From positions 2,604,001 through 2,668,000 of the forward strand of contig NZ_CP019343.1 in NCBI RefSeq assembly GCF_002117105.1: DNA of 64,000 nt, read 5' to 3'. This document shows, one piece after another, positions 1 through 10,900 of this stretch. How positions within the stretch are numbered: position 1 is the stretch's first letter; each line of letters begins with the position of its first letter. Made by a program: the position numbers and the translations under genes. Source of the DNA: Oceanicoccus sagamiensis (GTDB taxonomy: Bacteria; Pseudomonadota; Gammaproteobacteria; Pseudomonadales; Dasaniaceae). A model generated the notes under the pieces. It was given only the letters and a program-made list of their open reading frames with translations. It made no database searches and was not told the DNA's origin.

Positions 1-64
1 TCTCGCTTTATTCACTCTCTGCCGCCAACACCCCTCATAAACAGGGGCTAAACAGGAACTTTAT

Positions 65-703
65 ATGTTTACCAGAGCACTGCTGTTACTGATGTTATCG
101 GGGGTGGTCCTCTCAAAAGAGCCGCTATGGGTGGCTAATTTCTCCGTGCCAAGTCAGGGTATTGAGGCGTTTAAGCAAAAAGGCTTTGTGGGTAGAACGG
201 ATTACCAGTTGGTCACGCTGGATGGCCGGCAGGTGTTAAAGGCAAACAGCCGTAAAAATGCCTCTGCCCTGTATCGTGAAATGGAGATTGATCTGGTGGA
301 TACGCCTTATTTAAACTGGCAATGGCGGGTTGAAAACACTCTGGTGATAGCAGATCAGCGCATTAAAGCCGGGGATGATTATGCGGCGCGGGTCTATGTG
401 GTGGTTAAGCAAGGTATCTTCCCCTGGCAGACAAAAGCGCTGAATTATGTCTGGTCGAACAATCCCTCGAGTGATGCCTTTTGGCCCAACCCTTTTACTG
501 ATAATGCGGCGATGATTCCGGTGAGGTCAGGTATGGCCGGGTTGAAAAAATGGCAAACGGAGCGGGTTAATGTAGCTGAGGATTTTTACCGGGCTTTTGG
601 CGAACGTATTGATAGAGCCCATGGCGTTGCTATTATGTCGGATACCGATAATAGCGGTGGCAGTGCCGAAGCCTATTTTGGCAATATATTTTTTAGCCAG
701 TAG
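65..703 (+). CDS. DUF3047 family exported protein
   Basis: The 212-residue product begins with a short hydrophobic leader (residues 1-17) and is otherwise soluble, so it is probably periplasmic. The body matches my memory of DUF3047 proteins: a W-rich beta-sandwich-like region (LNWQWRVE, DDYAARVYVV) and the closing segment AIMSDTDNSGGSAEAYFGNI. The family has no established biochemical role. The gene stands alone and converges on the kinase gene downstream, 26 nt away. The ATG follows an AGGAAC-type ribosome site. Family assignment is by pattern memory only. Confidence 0.75.
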   Translation: MFTRALLLLMLSGVVLSKEPLWVANFSVPSQGIEAFKQKGFVGRTDYQLVTLDGRQVLKANSRKNASALYREMEIDLVDTPYLNWQWRVENTLVIADQRIKAGDDYAARVYVVVKQGIFPWQTKALNYVWSNNPSSDAFWPNPFTDNAAMIPVRSGMAGLKKWQTERVNVAEDFYRAFGERIDRAHGVAIMSDTDNSGGSAEAYFGNIFFSQ

Positions 704-729
704 TCTGCCCGTCAGCCAAGCGCTTAGCT

Positions 730-3336
730 TCAAGCCAATTTTTCGAGCAGAGCTAACAGACCATCGCGCTTGATGGGTTTGATAATCACTTCATTCATAC
801 CTGCTTGCAGGCATTTTTGTTCGTGCTCGCTTAATGCATGGGCCGTTAGCGCCGATATATAAGTCGCCTCAATAGCGTTTTCTTGTTCCCACTGACGAAT
901 GGCTTTAGTGGCTTTATAACCATCAAGCACAGGCATTTCACAGTCCATTAAAATCAGGTCGTAGTGGTTTGGCTTGTCGGTATATTCTTTAAGCGCCTGC
1001 TCACCATCGTCGACCAGGGTGATCGCCTGCCCCAGTGACGATAGCAGTGATTGGATTACCAGTTGGTTGGTACTGTTATCTTCGGCCACCAGAATGTTGT
1101 ATTGCTGGCTGTATTTTTCCAGCGGGGCGGTGGTGTCCGGAGAAGAATGATCATAGCCAGTAAGGGCTTCAATAATTTTATTCTCTACATCCAGAATATC
1201 AGCTGGGATAAACAAAAAATAAGCCCTTGCCGACTGCGTCCAGTCTTCTTCAAACTCGCCATAATTGGAGCGTGATATCACAATGGGAATATCCATGCTT
1301 ATACACTGCTGTAACAATTCCGGTAATAACTGGCCGATATGATCACTGGTCATCACGATATCAACATCATTGGCATTTAGCGGTGGTAGCTCTTGCTCAG
1401 TAATATACAGGGTAGCTTCCATACCGATGCTATTAAAGTGAGCTGTGAGATTTTTACCGTGGCTGGCATTGGAAAAAATAACCGCGATTTTTTTGCGCTT
1501 CAGTTTTGCTCGTTGTTGGTTGAGTTGTTGTTGGCGTTCCACATCCAGTTTAGCGTTTAGCGTAAACCAAAAGGTAGAGCCTTGGTTGGGGGAGCTGCTG
1601 ACACCGATATCGCCACCCATCAGCTCAATCAATTGTTTAGAGATGGATAGCCCTAAGCCGGTACCGCCCTGGCGGCGAGTTGACGATGCATCCGCCTGCT
1701 CATAGGGGGCAAATAAACGTTTTTGGCCTTCATTATCAATCCCTATCCCCGTATCAATCACGCTGAATTTTAATCTCTGGTAGCCATCGTTAGCTTCACC
1801 AAGAGGCTTGCATTCCAGTGTGATGGCGCCGTTTTCAGTAAATTTAAAGGCATTGGATAGTAAGTTATTTAATACCTGTTTTAAGCGCAATTGATCACCG
1901 ATCATAAACACCGGTAACTGGCTGTCGATATCAATAGTAAATTTTATCTTGGGGTTGGTATTGATGCCCTGATAAAGCGCACCGATATAAGCAAAAATTT
2001 GCCCAATAATAAAACTCTCATTATTGATCTTTAGTTTGCCCGCTTCAATTTTAGAAAAGTCCAGAATATCGTTTACAACATTTAGCAGACTATCCGCTGA
2101 ACTTAATAAAATATCGGCATTGGCTTTCTCGGCTTCATCTTTGGCATTGTCTCTAATAATTTGCGCCATACCTAACACCCCATTGATGGGTGTGCGGACC
2201 TCGTGGCTCATATTGGCCAGAAAACGACTTTTCAAGCTGGAAGAATCAACCGCGCTTTTGGCATCGGCAATGGCTTCTACCTGTTTTTCTTTTAGCGATT
2301 GTATACGGTTGGCCAGTGCAATCGAGAGCAAGACCAGGTTGGCAATTAAGCCGAGGCGGGTTAGTTCCATATAGTCAGCAGCAACCTCGATCTGGTTGCC
2401 ATACAGAATGGAAAAAGCACCCAGCAATGCCATCACCCAATAGCAAAGAAAGGCGATCACATAAATACGAGCGTGAGTCTCTTTGGTCAGCCAGGCAAAA
2501 ACACCCAAAATCATTAGGGCGGGATAAAGTATCAGGCATACCAATACTGAGCTATCGCGGATAACTTCACGCTCCAGAAATAAGCCGCTCACTGATAGTG
2601 TTAGGGTGGCGAAGAACAGTAGCAATAGAAGTTTATCCAGCTTGGGGTACAGTTCCTTAGTTTGTAGAAAACCTCTGGAAAATAAGACTAAGCCGGCCAG
2701 CCCCGGTGCAATAGACCACCATAGCAAAATCCCAATATCAAAACTGTCGGGTACAATCTGCTCGAAAAATGGATAGCCAATTTCATCATGGAAAGAAAAG
2801 AAAATACCCGCAAATAAAACATAGACCGAATAATATAAATAAGGTTTTTCTTTAGTATAAATAAACAGAAACAGGTTATAGAGCGCCAGGCTGAGGGTAA
2901 TGCCGGCGGTTAAATACGCAATCGCCAAATGATTGCTAAGCAACTTATAGAGCGCTGTTGCCGGGTAAAGCTTTAAGTGCTCTAATTTGGCGGGTGTTAT
3001 TTCTGCTGGTAATTCCAGATAATAGGTGGCGTCACTGTTGGGCGGTATATCAATGGGCAGGCTAAAAAACCGCAGGCTATGGGCCTGCCTTATCATGGTT
3101 TGCCCGGATAACCCCTGACCCTTTTTATACAGGGTAGCGTTTTGAAAAAAAGGGCTTTCTCGGGATAGCAATGAAAAATACTGCGTGTGGTCGCTGACAT
3201 TGCTTAGGGTGAAGCGCAGCCAGAAAGGATGTTTGCCATCGGTTTGTATCTTGTTGAGTGAGCCAATGGCCTGAAAGTTGTGATCTTGTTGACGGACTTC
3301 TGCGCTTGTGAGTGTTTCACCGGGTATCAGTATCAA
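730..3336 (-). CDS. 7TMR-DISM hybrid sensor histidine kinase (N-terminus out of frame)
   Basis: This is a membrane sensor kinase of 868 residues from a TTG. In order it shows a periplasmic 7TMR-DISMED2-type beta domain (about 1-130), seven membrane helices (about 135-345), a HisKA box with MSHEVRTP and phosphoacceptor His378, a HATPase with NNLLSNAFKFT and GTGLGLSI, a degenerate receiver, and a C-terminal receiver with MDCEMP and Asp798. The frame is open upstream to about 3453 without a usable start. A good signal peptide (MRILLLALLMALPVSGLSA, ATG at 3446) lies in another frame and stops at the C5 run 3384-3388. One extra C would join them, so the intended gene probably spans 730-3446. No cognate regulator is adjacent. 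Confidence 0.88.
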   Translation of the reverse strand: MILIPGETLTSAEVRQQDHNFQAIGSLNKIQTDGKHPFWLRFTLSNVSDHTQYFSLLSRESPFFQNATLYKKGQGLSGQTMIRQAHSLRFFSLPIDIPPNSDATYYLELPAEITPAKLEHLKLYPATALYKLLSNHLAIAYLTAGITLSLALYNLFLFIYTKEKPYLYYSVYVLFAGIFFSFHDEIGYPFFEQIVPDSFDIGILLWWSIAPGLAGLVLFSRGFLQTKELYPKLDKLLLLLFFATLTLSVSGLFLEREVIRDSSVLVCLILYPALMILGVFAWLTKETHARIYVIAFLCYWVMALLGAFSILYGNQIEVAADYMELTRLGLIANLVLLSIALANRIQSLKEKQVEAIADAKSAVDSSSLKSRFLANMSHEVRTPINGVLGMAQIIRDNAKDEAEKANADILLSSADSLLNVVNDILDFSKIEAGKLKINNESFIIGQIFAYIGALYQGINTNPKIKFTIDIDSQLPVFMIGDQLRLKQVLNNLLSNAFKFTENGAITLECKPLGEANDGYQRLKFSVIDTGIGIDNEGQKRLFAPYEQADASSTRRQGGTGLGLSISKQLIELMGGDIGVSSSPNQGSTFWFTLNAKLDVERQQQLNQQRAKLKRKKIAVIFSNASHGKNLTAHFNSIGMEATLYITEQELPPLNANDVDIVMTSDHIGQLLPELLQQCISMDIPIVISRSNYGEFEEDWTQSARAYFLFIPADILDVENKIIEALTGYDHSSPDTTAPLEKYSQQYNILVAEDNSTNQLVIQSLLSSLGQAITLVDDGEQALKEYTDKPNHYDLILMDCEMPVLDGYKATKAIRQWEQENAIEATYISALTAHALSEHEQKCLQAGMNEVIIKPIKRDGLLALLEKLA

Positions 3337-3708
3337 GGAACGTTGGAATAGCCGTTCTCCGCTGCTGTCCTGCTCAGCTAAAAGGGGGCTGCGCTTAGCC
3401 CACTGACTGGCAGCGCCATCAACAGAGCCAGCAGCAGAATTCGCATCAGATCAATGGGCAGCGTTGTCCGTGTTTCCAGAGTGGTGTCCATGATATCTCT
3501 ATCGTTCGTTATTATCTTATCAAGCATAGTAGATAGCCCGTAAAACGCGTGATTGCTCTATGTTCCGGTGATTGGGGAAGATTTGCAATGCTTGATAATG
3601 ATTCTTACTAATACCTGTGTTGTTGTTATTTTGTCAATTAATAAAACCTTTCTTCTTAACTTGTTTGTTTTATACTCAAATAGTCATGGCTAACAAAGGA
3701 GCTAAGCG

Positions 3709-4086
3709 TTGCCGATTGCTTTACATTGGGAGACCCCGTCACTGTTATTGATTGAATATACCGGAGAGGTCACCGGAGACGAGGCTCTGGACGCCACGCT
3801 GGCGATGAGTAATGACAAGTGTTATGAGTCTTTAGAGACCATTATTGTGAATGGTTCTGCTTTGCATAAAACGGTCGTGAGCGAGCAGGATATTGAGAAA
3901 GTAGCCGCTGTGTCGGTAGCTCAATCAAAAAGCAAACCCACTATGAAGGTAATTATGATTATGGGGCAGGATGAAGCCTCACAATCGCTGGCGGCGTTCT
4001 ATCAATTTCTTATGCATGACACCGGTTGGCAGATTGAATTAGTGCATACTGAAAGCGAGGCTCGGGAGCGCTTAAACAGCCCCTAA
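3709..4086 (+). CDS. small STAS/SpoIIAA-like hypothetical protein
   Basis: This 125-residue soluble protein starts at a TTG, seven bases after an AAAGGAG ribosome site at 3696-3702. It has no signal peptide or membrane segment. The alternation (LLLIEYTGEVTGDEALDATL, then IIVNGSAL, then MKVIMIMGQDEASQSLAAFY) looks like the alpha/beta layout of SpoIIAA/STAS-like single-domain proteins, often found near signalling genes. That assignment is weak. It sits alone between the divergent kinase and the PQQ genes. Confidence 0.6.
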   Translation: MPIALHWETPSLLLIEYTGEVTGDEALDATLAMSNDKCYESLETIIVNGSALHKTVVSEQDIEKVAAVSVAQSKSKPTMKVIMIMGQDEASQSLAAFYQFLMHDTGWQIELVHTESEARERLNSP

Positions 4087-4275
4087 TCAGCCCCGAGTCA
4101 GCCCCTAAGCCCCGCCTTTTAAGGGCTTATTGGATCTTAACAAAAGTAAATAAATTCGAAGATTATCGTGCCAGAAATCCCTTACACTATGTATTCAACG
4201 ACACTTTTCCATAACCGCTTTAGTCAGGCCCTCAGCTCTGGGCATAGGCGCATGGAGACTACCTTGGGAACTTTA

Positions 4276-5850
4276 ATGCTAAAAACGTTACTTTCAACGG
4301 CTCTTACCACCTCTTTACTATTTTGTGGTCTGGCAGTGGCTGCAGAAGAGAAGACTGAGCTGGGTTTTAAACCGCTCAAAGTCAATTGGGAGAAAATGAG
4401 TAAGCTGGAAATGAAAGACAGTTTTATCAGCTTATTTAATAAAAACTGTGCCTCCTGTCATGGTGAAGACCTTCGAGGTTCTGGCCTTGGGCCTGCCCTG
4501 GTGGGCGTCGATTTACGCCATGGCGAAACGACCGAAGAACTGGCCAACAGTATCCGGAAAGGTTACCCCGCAGCCGGAATGCCCGCCTGGGAAGGCGTGA
4601 TCAAAGAAGGCAAAATCCTTAATCTGGCTTTATATGTCGCCGAGCAGCGGCAGGGCACCACCATACTCGATAAAAACAGCAGTATGGTGTTAACCATTCC
4701 TACCGAGCCGGTAAAGACAGAGCAGCATAGCTTCCAGTACCAGACTGTCGCAGAAGGGATTGCTACTATGCCCTTTGCTATTGCTCCCCTGCCGGAGGGT
4801 GGTTTTCTGGTGACAGAGCGGATGCATGGCTTACGTTTAGTGGCTAAAGATGGTAGTTCTGTGATGGTGCAAGGGACACCTCCGGCCTATGATGATGCCG
4901 GTCAGTTTTTAGGTCAGGTCAATGGTCTGGGGTGGATGATGGGCGTTGCCCTGCATCCGGACTATAAAAACAATGGCTGGGTTTATCTTCAGCATGGCGA
5001 CCGCTGTAGTGATTGCAACACCTATGCCCGCAAGGCAAAACGTCCCGTGTCAATGAACCGCCTGGTGCGTGGCCGGATAAAAGACGGCCAGTGGGTTGAC
5101 CAGCAAGTGATTTGGCAGGCGGATATTAATACCTATACCGATACCACTGATTTATCAGCAGGTGGCCGCGTTGCCTTTGATGATAAGGGCTATGTGTATA
5201 TTTCCATTGGTATGAAAGGCCCGATGGATTATGACGGTACCCAGGACCTGCGCTACCCCTACGGCAAAGTGATGCGGCTGCACGATGATGGCCGGATTCC
5301 TGAAGATAACCCCTTTGTGGACCAGCCCGGTGCGATTAAAGCCATCTGGACCTACGGCCATCGCAGCGTGCAGGGGTTGGAATTTAATGCCAGCACCGGC
5401 CAGTTGTGGAGCTCGGAAATGGGCCCCCGAGGCGGCGATGAGCTCAACTTGTTAGTCAAGGGCGGCAACTATGGTTGGCCACATTTTACTAACGGTACCA
5501 ACTACACCGGCTTTCCGATTAATGGTGAGAAAAAAACTGGCATAGTGGTTAAGCGTGAAGACGTCACATTTCCGGTCATGGATATGACACCGTCACCGGC
5601 GTTATCGAGTTTTATTTTTTACTCAGGCAGTGAATTTCCACAGTGGAACCAGCACATCTTACTGGGCACTTTACGCGCTACAGATTTATGGCGGCTGGAG
5701 CTAAAAAATAATAGCGTTGTACAGCGAGAAAAAATTATCTCAGACCTGGCGCGTTTTCGCGATATTGAGCAGGGCCCCAACGGTGAGCTTTATGTTTTAC
5801 TGGAGAATAAAGCCGGCTCGAAAATTTTGCGGCTAATACCGGCCAACTAG
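4276..5850 (+). CDS. cytochrome c / PQQ-dependent sugar dehydrogenase (GSDH family) fusion
   Basis: This exported oxidoreductase has a signal peptide (MLKTLLSTALTTSLLFCGLA), a cytochrome c module with haem site CASCH, and a glucose/sorbosone-dehydrogenase beta-propeller (GGFLVTERMHGLRLV, GVALHPDYKNNGWVYL, WTYGHRSVQGLEFN, GPRGGDELNLLVKGGNYGWP). Such enzymes oxidise sugars or other aldoses in the periplasm with PQQ and pass electrons to the haem. The frame is open to a GTG at 4168, but the ATG at 4276 starts exactly at the signal peptide and has GGGA upstream, so I prefer it. A second PQQ dehydrogenase follows 31 nt downstream. The substrate is unknown. Confidence 0.85.
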   Translation: MLKTLLSTALTTSLLFCGLAVAAEEKTELGFKPLKVNWEKMSKLEMKDSFISLFNKNCASCHGEDLRGSGLGPALVGVDLRHGETTEELANSIRKGYPAAGMPAWEGVIKEGKILNLALYVAEQRQGTTILDKNSSMVLTIPTEPVKTEQHSFQYQTVAEGIATMPFAIAPLPEGGFLVTERMHGLRLVAKDGSSVMVQGTPPAYDDAGQFLGQVNGLGWMMGVALHPDYKNNGWVYLQHGDRCSDCNTYARKAKRPVSMNRLVRGRIKDGQWVDQQVIWQADINTYTDTTDLSAGGRVAFDDKGYVYISIGMKGPMDYDGTQDLRYPYGKVMRLHDDGRIPEDNPFVDQPGAIKAIWTYGHRSVQGLEFNASTGQLWSSEMGPRGGDELNLLVKGGNYGWPHFTNGTNYTGFPINGEKKTGIVVKREDVTFPVMDMTPSPALSSFIFYSGSEFPQWNQHILLGTLRATDLWRLELKNNSVVQREKIISDLARFRDIEQGPNGELYVLLENKAGSKILRLIPAN

Positions 5851-5881
5851 ATAACAAGGCCACTATTAGAGGGAAATAATC

Positions 5882-7993
5882 ATGCAGCCCCGCCTGTTAT
5901 TGCTGGTCGGTGTTATCACTCTATCGGGCTGTTTTTTTTCGCCCGACCAATACCCGCAAGGCCAAGTCACCGAGCAACGGCTTAATAATGCCGCCCATGA
6001 CGGCGACAACTGGCTGTCCCATGGCCGTACCTATAGTGAGCAGCGTTTTAGCCCGCTGACACAAATCAACGATAGTAATATTTCAACTTTAGGCCTGGCC
6101 TGGTTTGCTGAATTAAATACTCAGCGGGGTATTGAAGCGACACCTATTGTGGTGGATGGCGTTATGTATGTGACCGCCAGCTGGAATATTATCGTGGCTA
6201 TTGATGCTAAAACCGGCCGCGAGCTTTGGCGTTATGACCCTAAAGTGAACCGTAACTGGGCGGCCAAACACGCCTGCTGCGATGTGATAAACCGAGGCGT
6301 AGCCGCTTGGGGCGGCGCTATTTATAGCGCTACTCTGGATGGTCGTCTGCTGGCGCTTAACGCAGCTACGGGCGAGCTACTCTGGGAAGCCCTAACCATC
6401 GACCAGCGTTACCCCTATACCATTACCGGTGCACCACGGGTGGTTAAAGGCAAGGTGATGATTGGCAATAGCGGGGCGGATTTTGGTGTGCGAGGGTATA
6501 TCAGTGCCTACGATGCCAATAACGGTAAACAGCTATGGCGCTTTTATACAGTGCCTGAGAGTAAAGATGGCCCCCACGAAACGGATGCAGTGGCGATGGC
6601 GGCAGAGACCTGGTCCAAAGATAGCTGGTGGTCCTTAAAAGGGGGCGGCACGGTCTGGAATGCCATGGCCTATGACCCTGAGTTGGATCTGTTTTACTTT
6701 GGTGTTGGCAATGGCACCCCCTGGAGCGTTAAGCAGCGCAGTCCCGGTGGCGGCGATAATTTATTTTTATCGTCGATTATTGCGGTTCGCCCTGATACCG
6801 GAGAATACGTTTGGCATTATCAAACGACACCGGGGGAGTCCTGGAACTACTCGGCGGTGGAAGATATTATTTTGGCGGAGCTGACCATTGATGGGCAGCT
6901 ACGGCAAGTATTAATGCAGGCCCCAAAAAACGGTTTCTTTTATGTGTTAGACCGACGCAGTGGCGAGTTAATTTCAGCAGAGCCTTTTGTTGACGTTAAC
7001 TGGGCCACCCATATCGATAAAAAAACCGGCCGGCCAGTGATTTACCCCGGAGCTTTTTATGGTAATGAGGGCCGCTTAATTGTTCCGGGGCCCAGTGGCG
7101 GGCATAACTGGCGGCCTATGTCGTTTAATCCGGCAACCGGTTTGGTGTACTTTGCCGCGATGCAAATTCCCAATTACTACCGTATCAACGAGAACTTTAA
7201 ACCAGAACCGGGCTTTGATAATTCCGGGTTTATTGATAAAGGGTTTAATGTAAAAGCAAAAGCACCCGATGGTGGTAAAGCCAGTTTAAATTTCTCCCTG
7301 TTTTTATTGGCCTGGGACCCGGTGGCACAAAAAGAAGTTTGGCGTATTGATCAAACTAAACTTGGCGGTGGCACTTTAACCACAGCGGGTAATTTGGTTT
7401 TTCAGGGTTTGGGTTCCGGTGTTTTTTCTGCCTACGATGCCAAGACCGGTAAAAGCTTATGGTCCTTTAATATCGGGACATCCATTATGCCCGGACCTGT
7501 TAGCTATACCGTTGACGGCGAGCAATATATAACGGTTCTGGTAGGCCGCGGGGGTGGCGGTGGTTTAGTCGGTGGGCCCACAGCGGCGAAGTGGGCAGAG
7601 GTAAAAAATATGAATCGTGTGGTGACCTTTAAACTCGGAGCTCATCAAACAATGCCCATGCCGGAGCCAACCGATCGGGTGCTCGATCCCATACCTTTAC
7701 CCACTAAGGATAAGGCAGTGATTCAGCAGGGTAAGGCTCTCTATGGCACCTATTGTTTTATGTGCCATGGTCTGTCCGCCGTTTCCGGTGGTGTACTACC
7801 GGACTTACGCTATACCGATAAAGTTCGCCATGGTCTATGGCAGGACATCGTGATAGGCGGCTTGCTGGAGTCTAATGGTATGCGCTCTCACGGCGATGTA
7901 TTAACAGCGCAGCAGGCGACGGCCATTCAGACTTATGTGCTAAGCCAGGCCCACCGCCTTAAAAAGCGCCAGGATCGAAAAGCCAGCCGTTAA
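5882..7993 (+). CDS. quinohaemoprotein alcohol dehydrogenase (PQQ, haem c)
   Basis: This is a 703-residue PQQ dehydrogenase of the methanol/ethanol dehydrogenase superfamily. A lipobox (LSGC, residues 14-17) suggests a lipoprotein. The propeller carries tryptophan-docking repeats (AIDAKTGRELWRY, ALNAATGELLWEA) and the adjacent cysteines HACCDVINRG that form the hallmark vicinal disulphide near PQQ. A C-terminal cytochrome c with CFMCH (about residue 620) gives the type II layout. It probably forms a periplasmic electron-transfer unit with the preceding GSDH-type protein. Its stop overlaps the stop of the convergent RND permease by 4 nt. No PQQ-biosynthesis genes are in the window. Confidence 0.9.
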   Translation: MQPRLLLLVGVITLSGCFFSPDQYPQGQVTEQRLNNAAHDGDNWLSHGRTYSEQRFSPLTQINDSNISTLGLAWFAELNTQRGIEATPIVVDGVMYVTASWNIIVAIDAKTGRELWRYDPKVNRNWAAKHACCDVINRGVAAWGGAIYSATLDGRLLALNAATGELLWEALTIDQRYPYTITGAPRVVKGKVMIGNSGADFGVRGYISAYDANNGKQLWRFYTVPESKDGPHETDAVAMAAETWSKDSWWSLKGGGTVWNAMAYDPELDLFYFGVGNGTPWSVKQRSPGGGDNLFLSSIIAVRPDTGEYVWHYQTTPGESWNYSAVEDIILAELTIDGQLRQVLMQAPKNGFFYVLDRRSGELISAEPFVDVNWATHIDKKTGRPVIYPGAFYGNEGRLIVPGPSGGHNWRPMSFNPATGLVYFAAMQIPNYYRINENFKPEPGFDNSGFIDKGFNVKAKAPDGGKASLNFSLFLLAWDPVAQKEVWRIDQTKLGGGTLTTAGNLVFQGLGSGVFSAYDAKTGKSLWSFNIGTSIMPGPVSYTVDGEQYITVLVGRGGGGGLVGGPTAAKWAEVKNMNRVVTFKLGAHQTMPMPEPTDRVLDPIPLPTKDKAVIQQGKALYGTYCFMCHGLSAVSGGVLPDLRYTDKVRHGLWQDIVIGGLLESNGMRSHGDVLTAQQATAIQTYVLSQAHRLKKRQDRKASR

Positions 7994-10900
7994 GCGCTGG
8001 CGTGCTGATTGTCACTGAGGTTTTTTTCTTCAGCGATATAATCTTGTTTGGGAGAAAACATTAAATAAATACAGGGCACTAAAAATAGCGTAATTGCAGT
8101 AGCAAATAGCACCCCAAAGGCCAGCGATATCGCCATAGGCATAAAGAATCCAATCTCTTTGCTGGGGGATAAAATAATCGGCAATAAACCTAAGAAGGTA
8201 GTGACCGATGTTAATAGCACCGGGCGAAAACGTACACAGCCTGCCTCAACCAGAGCCACCTTTAAAGCCACCCCTTGCCGCCGCTGTCGATTAACATAAT
8301 CCACCAACACCAGGCTGGCATTAACCACCACACCGGATAGCGCCACAATGCCCAGAATTGAGAAAAAGGCTAGCGGTTGGCCAATTAAAAAGTGACCGAG
8401 TATCGCGCCAATGGCACCGAAGGGAATCACACTCATAATAATTAGCGGTTGCAGATAAGACTTCAGTGGAATGGCCAGCAGTGTATAGACCAGCACCATG
8501 CTTAGGGCGAAACTTTTAATCAAACCATAAAAAGCTTTGGAGCGCTGTTCCGCTTCGCCACCCAAGGAAAATTTTACCGTGGGGTGGTTGGCTAACAGAC
8601 CAGGCATAACATCTTCACGCAGTGCGCTTAACACTTCTTCCGGCATCACAATATCGCGGTTAACATCCGCCGTAACCCGCACCAGTCGCTGTCCATCTTC
8701 GCGGTTGATAGTAGAAAAGCCTCTGCCTAATTGAAAAGTAGCTACGCGAGCAAAGGGCACTTCCGTACCATCGGCGCTGCGGATACGCATATTTTCCAAA
8801 TGGCTAATGGAGCGGCGCTGGTCTTCAGGGTAGCGCAGCATCACTTTAATATCATCCTGCCCCCGTTGAATACGTTGAACCTCTTCGCCAAAGAAAGCCT
8901 GCCGAACCTGACGGGCAAGGTCAGCGGCGGTAATGCCGAGAGTTTGTGCCTCCGGTAGAAGTTGTAACTGGATCTCTTGCTTGCCGCCGCGAAAACTATC
9001 GCTGACATCAAAGACACCGGGGTAGGCACTTAGAGATTGCCGCAGTTCTGCCGCCACTAAACGCAATTCATTAATATCCCTGCCGCGAAACTCAATATCA
9101 ACGGGGGCACCAGCTGAAACCTCAGTGGCCGTAAAGGCTAACTCAACCGCTTCAGGTACGGGGCCGGTTAGTTCGCGCCAGCGATTGGCAATACTGGTAG
9201 TCACCGGCCGCTGTTCTGAGGGCGCAAGTTCTAAAATAATTTCAGCCATATTGGCATCACTGGTGGAGATACCACCGTGTGAACCTGCACCGGTACTACC
9301 GCCAATAGATGATAGTGAAAAGCGTAAATGGCTGCCCTCGGCCAAGGGGTAGTCGCTATCCAGTTCGGTGGCTAATTGTTCTGCTGCGGCCTCCAGTTTT
9401 GCTACCACTACGGTTGTTTTACTCAGCGGCGTGCCTTCCGGCATAGTCAGCCTTACCGTAATAGTATTGCCTGCAATGGCGGGGAAAAACTGCACATTAA
9501 TCCAGCCGCTGATGAGCATGGAGAGGGTGATTAAGACAACAGAGCAGGCAATGGCGAGGGTGGTGCGCCTATTGTCGAGGGCGACAATCAATGCGGGGCG
9601 AAATTTTTGCTCAACAAAATCTTCCAGTTTATCGGAGATTTTTTGCTGAAAACTATGCCAGCCTCCAGTCGATTTTTCTTCTTGCTTAAATGGGTGAGCC
9701 AAGTGCGCAGGTAGAATTAATTGCGACTCGATAATACTAAATACCAGTGCCAGAATAGCAACAACACCGATCACCATAAAGAATGGCCCGAGGTGGCCGG
9801 GGATAGACATTAAAGGCAAAAATGTAGCAGTCGTGGTCAAAACCCCAAAGATCACCGGGATGGATACTTCCTGTGTGCCAGTAACTGCAGCATCGCGCCA
9901 GCTCAGTCCTTTGCGTTGATAAGAAAAAACTCGCTCGCCGACGACGATAGCGTCATCCACCAATATACCAATAACCATAATAAACGAGATAACGGAGAGA
10001 GTGCTGATCGCGATATTTAACGTGGGGAACAGAGTGAGTGCGCCAAGAATGGCAATGGCTAAACCGGCGGCTACCCAAAAAGCCAGTCGCAAATTTAAAA
10101 AGATTGCAAGAGAGATCAATACTAAAGCCATGCCGCTAATCGCATTGTCAGCCAATACATCAAGTCGCTCAACCAAGTCGTTAGATTCATCGTTCCAGAT
10201 GGTGGCGGTAATACCATCCGGCTTCCAGTTATCCATCGCTACAACATAGGCTTTTACATTATCGGCAATAGCGAGAATATCTTCGTTGCCAACCCGTTGT
10301 ATATCGACAATAACCGCTGGCATGCCATTAAAGCGGGCAATCATTTCGCTTTCTTCAAAGCCATCTTTGATGGTGGCAATATCTTTTAAGCTTAACTGTG
10401 TGCCGTCGGCACGGGTTAGTACCACCACCTGTTCAAAATCTTCCCGGCTATAGGATTGTTCTTTGGTGCGTAACATTACCTCGCCGCTGGCGGCACGAAT
10501 ACTACCGGCGGGCAGGTCAATAGAGCTATTGCGAACTGCATCGGCAATTTTTTGCATGGTTAAACCATAGCGGCGCAGATTAAGCTCAGAAACTTCCAGG
10601 GTAAGCTCATAGGGGCGTACATAGTTTAAAGTGATTTGCGAAATACCGGGCTTGCCTAATAAATCATCCCGTACTCGTTCACCCAGACGTTTTAAGGTGC
10701 GTTCATCAGTATCACCTGAGATAGCAATTTGCATCACTTTAGAAGTGAAAACCATTTCTGAAACGGCTGGTTTTTCTATATCTCTGGGGAAAGTGGAAAT
10801 GGTATCGACACGGTTTTTAATATCGCTCATCAACCGAGCTTTATCGGTTGAGGCGACCAGCTCTGCATCAACGCGGCAATTATTTTCCTGTGCGCGGGTG

